From contig NZ_AP012978.1 in assembly GCF_000801295.1 (NCBI RefSeq), positions 1,364,001-1,428,000 of the forward strand: DNA of 64,000 nt, given 5' to 3'. Below the pieces are notes generated by a model, which was not told where the DNA came from, ran no database searches, and saw nothing but the letters and a program-made list of their open reading frames with translations. The position numbers and the translations under genes were made by a program. Positions 58,554-64,000 of this stretch are shown piece after piece. Position 1 is the stretch's first letter, and each line of letters opens with the position of its first letter. Source of the stretch: an endosymbiont of unidentified scaly snail isolate Monju (lineage in GTDB: Bacteria; Pseudomonadota; Gammaproteobacteria; Chromatiales; Chromatiaceae).

Positions 58554-59297
58554 ATGTCGTATCCCGCCGACTACCAACCCGCCCCCAACCTGCTGCGCGA
58601 CCGTGTCGTCCTGGTGACCGGCGCGGGCGACGGCATCGGCCGTGCCGTCTCCCTGGCCTGCGCCACGCACGGCGCCACCGTGGTGCTCGCGGGCAAGACG
58701 GTGAAGAAACTCGAAGCGGTGTACGACGAGATCGAACAGACCGGCGGCCCCCAGCCTGCCATCTACCCCATCAACCTAGAGGGCGCCACGCCCGCCGACT
58801 ACGACCAGCTGGCGCAGACCATCGAGAGCCAGCTCGGACGCCTGGACGGACTGGTGCACTGCGCTGCCATGCTGCCCTACCTGTCACGCCTCAAGGACCA
58901 CGAGGCCGAAGACTGGATGAAGGTCATGCAAGTCAACCTGAACGCCCCCTTCCTGCTCACCCAGGCCCTGTTCGGGCTGCTGGAGGCGTCGGACAGCGGA
59001 CGCGTGATCTTCACCGTGGACAGCGTGGGCACCGAGGGCCGTGCCTTCTGGGGAGCCTATGGCGCCGGCAAGGCCGGGCTGGACAGCCTGGCGCGCATCT
59101 GGGCGCAGGAACTGGAGAACAGCCGCCTCCGGGTCAACCGGATCGACCCCGGCCCCACGCTGACCGCCTTGCGCAAGCGGGTCTTTCCCGGCGAGGACAG
59201 CAGCACCCTGAAACGGCCCGAGGCCATTGCCCCCGCCTACCTCTGGCTGCTCGACCCGGCCAACCCGGTCAATGGCGAGTGTCTGCGCCCGGACTAG
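58554..59297 (+). CDS. yciK: YciK-type short-chain dehydrogenase
   Basis: A 247-residue classical SDR. It has VVLVTGAGDGIGRAVSLACATHGATVVL (TGxxxGxG), VNLNAPFLLTQALF, and an active-site region TVDSVGTEGRAFWGAYGAGKAGLDSL with YxxGK for YxxxK spacing (Y-G-A-G-K). The physiological substrate is unknown. Confidence 0.9.
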   Translation: MSYPADYQPAPNLLRDRVVLVTGAGDGIGRAVSLACATHGATVVLAGKTVKKLEAVYDEIEQTGGPQPAIYPINLEGATPADYDQLAQTIESQLGRLDGLVHCAAMLPYLSRLKDHEAEDWMKVMQVNLNAPFLLTQALFGLLEASDSGRVIFTVDSVGTEGRAFWGAYGAGKAGLDSLARIWAQELENSRLRVNRIDPGPTLTALRKRVFPGEDSSTLKRPEAIAPAYLWLLDPANPVNGECLRPD

Positions 59298-59631
59298 CCC
59301 GAACATTTCACCCGGCTGCTCCCGTTATCGGCATTTGGTACGTTCGTTCGGGAATTTGCGCTATTTCACGCGAAATCACATCTTGTTCCGTCCAGGATGA
59401 CGCAGGTGTCGATGCCTGGCATGCCGGGTGGCCCCTCCGACCAACCGCCCTCATGCATGGGAGTGGCAGCGCGGCCGGTCTGCGATCTGCAGCGTACTCT
59501 CCGGCCACCCGCCTGTGGTGTAGTGAGAGAGCTACAGTTTCGGGCCGACAAGCGGAAACGGATCCCTCGACAAGCGCCGGTCGGCAACTTAGAGTTGCCC
59601 GCCTGTCTGATTTTCAGACGAGGGCTGTATC
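59298..59631. other. Intergenic region upstream of the GT2 gene with two hairpins
   Basis: 334 bp without a supported gene. Near its right end, GGCAACT-TAG-AGTTGCC (59583-59599) and GTCTG-ATTTT-CAGAC (59605-59619) are two adjacent perfect hairpins just before the GTG start at 59632. They could be operators or a leader structure. Confidence 0.45.
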
Positions 59632-60525
59632 GTGACCGATAAGGAAGGGACTTCTGCCGGGTTGAGCATCGTCATCCCGGCGCTCAACGAGGCGGCCTCC
59701 CTGCGCGAGCTGCTGCCCGAATTGAAACAGCGCTTTCCGTCGGCCGAGATCCTGGTGGTGGACGACGGCTCCACGGATGACACCGCAACGCTCCGCAAGG
59801 AGCTCGACGTCCGCTGCATCCGCCATCCCTACAACATGGGCAATGGCGCGGCAGTCAAGGACGGCGCGCGGCACGCCAGGGGTGAAACCCTCGTGTTCAT
59901 GGACGCCGACGGCCAGCACCTGCCGGAACACGTCGAGCACCTGCTCGAGCGCTTCCACACCGAGGACCTGGACATGCTGGTCGGCGCGCGCAACAGCGCG
60001 GGGCAGGCCGGCCTGTTGCGCGGCCTGGGCAACCGTATCTTCAACCTGTTGGCAAGCTGGATGACCGGACACCGCGTCCTGGACCTGACCAGCGGCCTGC
60101 GAGTGGTGCGCGCCGACCGCTTTCGCGAGTTCCTGCACCTGTTACCCAACGGCTTTTCCTATCCCACCACCTCGACCATGGCCTTCTTCCGCTCCGGCTA
60201 CTCGGTGGCCTACGAACCGGTGGACGTGCGCGCCCGCACCGGCACAAGCCACCTGAACATCTGGCGCGAAGGACTGCGCTTCCTGCTGATCATCTTCAAG
60301 ATCGGCACCCTGTACTCGCCACTCAAGCTGTTCGCCCCGCTCAGCCTGGTGCTGTTCGTCGCCGCCTCGGTCTGGTATGCCTATACCCTGCTCACCGAGG
60401 GACGCTTCACCAACATGAGCGCCCTGCTCTACACCACCTCGCTGCTGACCTTCATGATCGGCCTGGTATCCGAACAGATCACCACCCTGATGTTCGCCCA
60501 TCGCAACTACGAGCGCCGCGACTGA
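59632..60525 (+). CDS. GT2 glycosyltransferase (dolichol-phosphate-mannose-synthase-like) with C-terminal membrane helices
   Basis: A 297-residue protein. The GT-A domain (about 8-225) has LSIVIPALNEAASLRELLPEL, ILVVDDGSTDDT, NMGNGAAVKDGARHARGETLVFMDADGQHLPEHV and TSTMAFFRSGYSVAYEPVDVRARTGTSHL. Two hydrophobic segments (about 240-262 and 273-294) anchor it. DPM1-like bacterial enzymes charge a polyprenyl phosphate with a sugar. Start GTG 59632. The acceptor pathway is not in the window. Confidence 0.85.
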   Translation: MTDKEGTSAGLSIVIPALNEAASLRELLPELKQRFPSAEILVVDDGSTDDTATLRKELDVRCIRHPYNMGNGAAVKDGARHARGETLVFMDADGQHLPEHVEHLLERFHTEDLDMLVGARNSAGQAGLLRGLGNRIFNLLASWMTGHRVLDLTSGLRVVRADRFREFLHLLPNGFSYPTTSTMAFFRSGYSVAYEPVDVRARTGTSHLNIWREGLRFLLIIFKIGTLYSPLKLFAPLSLVLFVAASVWYAYTLLTEGRFTNMSALLYTTSLLTFMIGLVSEQITTLMFAHRNYERRD

Positions 60526-60573
60526 ACGCGGCGCCCGCACACGAGCAAGTCCGGGAGATCTTCGATCAAGTCT

Positions 60574-60632
60574 CTCCCCCGCTTGCGGGGGAGGTCGGGA
60601 GGGGGCGTGGCCCCTGGTGCGAAAGCCCCCTC
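60574..60632. terminator. Pair of GC-rich hairpins between convergent genes
   Basis: CTCCCCCGC/GCGGGGGAG (60574-60593) is a perfect 9-bp stem; GAGGGGGC (60599-60606) pairs with GCCCCCTC (60625-60632). They lie between the GT2 gene (+) and the TolC-family gene (-). Confidence 0.5.
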
Positions 60633-60681
60633 TTACCCCCATTTCATGGTGGGAGCATGTGGACTTTCTTCAGGGGTTCCG

Positions 60682-61980
60682 TCAGTGCTTGAGCCAGGTA
60701 TTGACCCGCTTCACATCCTCCACCGACAGGGTGCCGGCAGCGCTCAGCAGGCGCAGGGTGCTCAACACATAATCGTAACGCGCCTGAGCATAGTCGCGCC
60801 GCGCGCGGAACAGCTCGCTCTGGCTGTTGAGCACATCGACCAGAGTCCGGGTACCGGCCTCGAAACCGGCCTCGGTGGCCTCCAGGGCGCTGAGTGCCGA
60901 GCGCACCGTGGCCTTGAGCGCGGCCACGCGGCTGATCGCCGCCTGGATACCACGATAGGCGTCACGCACCTGGCGCACCACCTCGCGACGCTTGGCATCG
61001 AGGCTCTCCTGCGCCGCGATGAACTGGTGCCGCGCCTGGCGGGCACCGGTTACCAGCGCCCCGCCAGTGTACAGCGGCACCGCCAGCTGCAGGCCGATGG
61101 TGCGGGTGTCCAGGTCACGTCCGCCCACCGCATCGGTGCGTGAGCGTCCCAGGGACGCCGACCAGGCCAGCGTGGGATAACGCAGTGCGCGCCGCCGCGC
61201 AATCTCCTTGCGCGCCACCTCGTTGGCCAGTCGCGCCGACTGCACCGCCGGGTTGTGCTGCAACGCCAGTTCGCTCCAGGCATCGAGGCTGGCCGGGTTC
61301 GGCGGCAGCAATCGCAACTCGTCCTTCAGGTCGTCCAGCTGGGATGGGGCATCGGCGACCACCTGGCGCAGTGCCTCCAGCGCATTGTCCACGGCGTTGC
61401 GCGCGGTGATCTCGCTGGCCTTGGACTGGTCGAAGCGTGCCTGCGCCTCGTGCACGTCGGTGATCGCCACCTGGGCAACCTCGAAGCGCTCCTTCGCCTG
61501 CTCGAGCTGACGTGCGATGGCCTTCTTTTCGGCCTGCGTGAACACCAGGTTCTCGCGCGCCGAGAGCACGCCGAAATAGGCCTCGGCCAGGCGCAGGATC
61601 AAGCCCTGCTCGGCAGCCGTATAGTCAGCATCGGCCTGCTTCACCTGATCGCGCGCCTGCGACAGGGCGACCCGGCGGTCCTGGCGAAACAACGGCTGCA
61701 CCACCTGCACGGTGAGCGCATTGCTGGCGTAGTCGTCATTCGGCGCACCCTGCACGTCCTGCGAGGTGTAGTCGAGATTGCCGCTCAGATTGGCGTTGGG
61801 CAGCAGATTGGCCCGCGCCAGGGGTTCGGCCTCGTGGCCGGCATCACGGCTCGCACGGGCGGCGCGGATCACGGGGTCGTTCTGGGCTGCCCTTTGATAG
61901 AGGCTCAACAGATCGTCCGCCTGGGCACTCAGGGACAGCGCCAGCATGCCCATCACCGTCAACAGCTTCTTCATGCTCAT
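60682..61980 (-). CDS. tolC: TolC-family outer-membrane channel protein
   Basis: A 432-residue protein with a signal peptide (LLTVMGMLALSLSAQA) and two OEP repeats (about 25-215 and 235-430). It shows LLPNANLSGNLDY, QPLFRQDRRVALSQARDQVKQA and the second-half copy VPLYTGGALVTGARQARHQFIAAQ; ..TLVDVLNSQSELFRARRDYAQARYDYV is typical of type I secretion TolC proteins. The ABC exporter starting at 62904 is a possible partner. An AT-rich promoter region with a palindrome precedes it. Confidence 0.92.
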   Translation of the reverse strand: MSMKKLLTVMGMLALSLSAQADDLLSLYQRAAQNDPVIRAARASRDAGHEAEPLARANLLPNANLSGNLDYTSQDVQGAPNDDYASNALTVQVVQPLFRQDRRVALSQARDQVKQADADYTAAEQGLILRLAEAYFGVLSARENLVFTQAEKKAIARQLEQAKERFEVAQVAITDVHEAQARFDQSKASEITARNAVDNALEALRQVVADAPSQLDDLKDELRLLPPNPASLDAWSELALQHNPAVQSARLANEVARKEIARRRALRYPTLAWSASLGRSRTDAVGGRDLDTRTIGLQLAVPLYTGGALVTGARQARHQFIAAQESLDAKRREVVRQVRDAYRGIQAAISRVAALKATVRSALSALEATEAGFEAGTRTLVDVLNSQSELFRARRDYAQARYDYVLSTLRLLSAAGTLSVEDVKRVNTWLKH

Positions 61981-61993
61981 TATTCCATATATT

Positions 61994-62007
61994 TTATGTG
62001 TACATAA
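61994..62007. promoter_or_regulatory. Palindrome in the tolC promoter region
   Basis: TTATGTGTACATAA, arms TTATGT/ACATAA, in the 43 bp between the M23 gene and tolC. It overlaps a minus-strand TAAAAT that may be the -10 box. Resembles a TetR/MarR-type operator; the regulator is unknown. Confidence 0.45.
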
Positions 62008-62023
62008 TTTTGTTTATGGTACG

Positions 62024-62905
62024 CTACTTACGTCCCACTTCAACTACCTGTCGCGACATCGGCGGCACCAGCAATTGCGGATCGATGCGTACATCGCGCA
62101 AGTTGGCGCCCCAATGCAGGTGCGGCCCGGTGGCGCGCCCGGTGGCACCGATCTCGGCGATGGGCTGGCCCTTTCTGACCCGATCACCGACCTTGACCAG
62201 CAGCTTGCTCAGGTGCAGGTAGGAAGTGTTCAGACGCAGGCCATGATCGATGATCAGGGTGCCGCCCGAGAAGAACAGGTCCGGATCGGCGAAGATCACC
62301 ACCCCGTCGGCCGGGGCCACCACCGTGGTCCCCTTGGGCCGGGCGATGTCCACGCCGTAGTGTGGTCGCCGGGGCTTGCCATTGAGGACGCGCTGGCTGC
62401 CATAGGTGCCCGAGATGGGGCCTTCCACCGGCCAGGTGAAACCCTGCAGAAAATCGGCGCGTTCCCTGAGGATGCGTCGCGCCTTCTTCACCGCCGCCGT
62501 CTCGCGGCGGATACGCGCCAGTTCGGCCTCGGTCCGCGGCGTGACCTTGTTGGCAGGCAGGCCATTGATACGCTGGATGCGGAACTGGCGCCGGGCAATC
62601 TTCAGCCGGCGTTTCTCCTCGTGGCCGTCGGGATAGCGGATCCTGAGCTCCGAGACCGGCTTGGCATCGCGCGCAAACCCCAGCAGGAAGATCCCGCCAG
62701 GCCCCACATCCACCGGCCTGCCGTCCTGCCAGACCTTCGCGCCCTGCGGCAGGCCACGACCGACGGCCATGCCCCCCTGGGTAAAATCACCGTCCAGCGA
62801 CAGGCCGCCGGCCAGCACCGGCCCTGCCAGCAGCAGCCACGCCAGCCACCACAACCACCTGGCACCGCTTGAATTGCCTGCCCTGCCCCCGGATACTGCC
62901 CTCAT
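62024..62905 (-). CDS. M23-family metallopeptidase with an N-terminal beta domain
   Basis: A 293-residue exported protein. The signal is WLWWLAWLLLAGPVLAGG. A beta-rich region (about 30-130) precedes a short coiled coil (TEAELARIRRETAAVKKARRIL), then the LytM domain with GVDI in RPHYGVDIARPKG, LNTSYLHLSKL and GPHLHWG, so all zinc and catalytic His are kept. It should cut peptidoglycan cross-links. AGGAG lies 5 nt before ATG 62905; the ATG shares a CATG with the divergent start. Confidence 0.9.
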   Translation of the reverse strand: MRAVSGGRAGNSSGARWLWWLAWLLLAGPVLAGGLSLDGDFTQGGMAVGRGLPQGAKVWQDGRPVDVGPGGIFLLGFARDAKPVSELRIRYPDGHEEKRRLKIARRQFRIQRINGLPANKVTPRTEAELARIRRETAAVKKARRILRERADFLQGFTWPVEGPISGTYGSQRVLNGKPRRPHYGVDIARPKGTTVVAPADGVVIFADPDLFFSGGTLIIDHGLRLNTSYLHLSKLLVKVGDRVRKGQPIAEIGATGRATGPHLHWGANLRDVRIDPQLLVPPMSRQVVEVGRK

Positions 62906-64000
62906 GCCCACTCCTGTCGTCTCCGCTCTGCGTTCCGAGACCTACACCCTATCGGAACTGCTCACCATGATTACCCGCCACCGGCGCGAACTGGTGGCCG
63001 CCAACCTGATCGCCGTGCTCGGCGCCCTGGTCTCGGTGCCGGTGCCCCTGCTGATCCCGCTGCTGGTCGACGAGGTACTGCTCGACCAGCCCGGCGCCAC
63101 CGTGGCCCTGATGCAGCGCCTCTTTCCCGAGGCCTGGCAGGGACCGGTGCTCTATATTAGCGCCATCCTGCTGCTGACGTTGTTTCTGCGCTTTCTGACA
63201 CTGGTGTTCAACGTCTGGCAGACACGAGAATTCACGCTGATCTCCAAGGAAGTGATCTTTCGCATACGCCGCGACCTGCTCGAGCGCCTGCAACGATTCT
63301 CCATGAGTAAATACGAACTGCTGGGCTCGGGCACCGTGGCCTCGCACCTGGTGACCGACCTGGATGCGATCGACCAGTTCGTCAGCCAAACCACCAGCAA
63401 GTTCGTGGTGGCCGTGCTCAGCGTGGTCGGCACCGCGCTGGTGCTGCTGTGGATGCACTGGCAACTGGCGTTGTTCATCCTGTTGCTCAACCCGGTGGTG
63501 ATCTGGATCACCACCCGCTTCGGGCAGAAGGTCAAGCACCTCAAGCAACAGGAAAACCGCGCCTGGCAGGCCTTCCAGGAAACCCTGGCCGAGACGCTGG
63601 ACGCCATCGCCGAGATCCGCGCGGCCAACCGCGAGCGGAATTACATCCGGCGGGTGATCGAGGCAGCCGCCGGCATCCGCGACCGTTCGGCCAGCTTCAC
63701 CTGGCGCAGCGACGCCGCCAACCGGCTGTCGTTCATGGTATTCCTGTTCGGCTTCGACGCCTTCCGCTCCCTGTCGATGATCATGGTGCTCTACTCGGGG
63801 CTGACCATCGGCGAGATGCTGGCGGTATATGCTTACCTGTGGTTCATGATGAGCCCGGTGCAGGAGATCCTGAACATCCAGTACGCCCTGCATGCCGCGC
63901 GCGCCGCCCTCGGGCGCATCAACAAGCTCATGGACGTGGGGCTGGAGCCGCATTACCCCCACCTCGAAAATCCCTTCGCAGGCCGCCTGAGCACCAGTAT
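62904..64000 (+). CDS. ABC exporter membrane subunit or fused exporter (partial, runs off the window)
   Basis: 365 codons without a stop. An ABC type I exporter membrane domain: LIAVLGALVSVPVPLLIPLLVDEVLL, LYISAILLLTLFLRFLTLVF, the coupling-helix region KEVIFRIRRDLLERLQRFSMSKYE and LLGSGTVASHLVTDLDAIDQF, then VLLWMHWQLALFILLLNPVV. The ATPase domain should follow beyond 64000. ATG 62904 overlaps the divergent M23 ATG and lacks a ribosome site; ATG 62968 is the alternative. It may pair with the TolC-family protein. Confidence 0.85.
   Translation, partial: MPTPVVSALRSETYTLSELLTMITRHRRELVAANLIAVLGALVSVPVPLLIPLLVDEVLLDQPGATVALMQRLFPEAWQGPVLYISAILLLTLFLRFLTLVFNVWQTREFTLISKEVIFRIRRDLLERLQRFSMSKYELLGSGTVASHLVTDLDAIDQFVSQTTSKFVVAVLSVVGTALVLLWMHWQLALFILLLNPVVIWITTRFGQKVKHLKQQENRAWQAFQETLAETLDAIAEIRAANRERNYIRRVIEAAAGIRDRSASFTWRSDAANRLSFMVFLFGFDAFRSLSMIMVLYSGLTIGEMLAVYAYLWFMMSPVQEILNIQYALHAARAALGRINKLMDVGLEPHYPHLENPFAGRLSTS

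Noticed and set aside
62949-63962. A 337-codon minus-strand open frame at the right edge
   Set aside because: The plus strand encodes a clear ABC exporter membrane domain that stays open to the window edge.

Overview
This is a high-GC gammaproteobacterial chromosome segment. The evidence is conserved gene order: surE-pcm-yqaA-nlpD-rpoS, sdhCDAB-sdhE, thrS-infC-rpmI-rplT-pheST-ihfA with a MerR gene, cmoAB, and mtaD-ubiG-gph-yciK. A DsrE-type protein and the overall gene style would suit a sulfur-oxidising Chromatiales-like lineage, but that is a guess; the window cannot fix the genus.

Layout. 1-4.4 kb: a MerP/MerT-like metal uptake pair, yciB, yciI, a PpiC isomerase and a small exported DsrE-like protein. 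4.5-9.1 kb: the rpoS stress cluster and an Smr protein. 9.1-15.5 kb: a complete 2-methylcitrate (propionate) operon, prpE-prpR-prpB-prpC-prpD, with an FCD-type GntR regulator inside it and a promoter flanked by two identical ATTGTCGACAAT palindromes. 15.5-19 kb: succinate dehydrogenase and its flavinylation factor. 19-31.5 kb: darP, recJ, a phosphopantetheinyl transferase, uppP, sixA, ppsA (two 2-nt indels), a STAS protein, sthA, lexA, hspQ, cmoBA, a frameshifted SET gene and tRNA-Val. 31.7-35.3 kb: the remnant of an integrative element (XRE regulator, excisionase-like gene, tyrosine integrase) cut by an IS3-family copy whose other end truncates nei. 35.4-44.5 kb: tRNA-Pro, a MerR gene and the translation operon down from thrS, then bioA. 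44.5-52.8 kb: an accessory block that I read as a decayed chromosomal integron. 52.9-64 kb: mtaD, ubiG, a frameshifted ClC gene, a YbeL-type zinc-ribbon gene, gph, a squalene-synthase-like gene, yciK, a GT2 glycosyltransferase, a TolC-family protein, an M23 peptidase and the start of an ABC exporter.

The integron is the main discovery. A remnant of an integron integrase (52506-52745, + strand) faces away from four gene cassettes, all on the - strand. Each cassette gene is followed by an attC-like inverted repeat bounded by RYYYAAC/GTTRRRY-type boxes, and in several the stop codon lies inside the box. The cassettes encode two unknown proteins, a DUF4145-type protein and an N5-(carboxyethyl)ornithine-synthase-like dehydrogenase. 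One attC is split by an intact IS3-family element. Upstream of the integrase remnant is GTTC-N7-GTTC. The same direct repeat, matching at 12 of 15 positions, lies in the lexA promoter of this genome. This suggests an SOS circuit with an alphaproteobacterial-type LexA box that once controlled integron recombination.

Several genes carry small indels (ppsA, SET, clcA, a cassette gene). Some fall in short repeats or homopolymers, so sequencing or assembly error has to be excluded before calling them pseudogenes.
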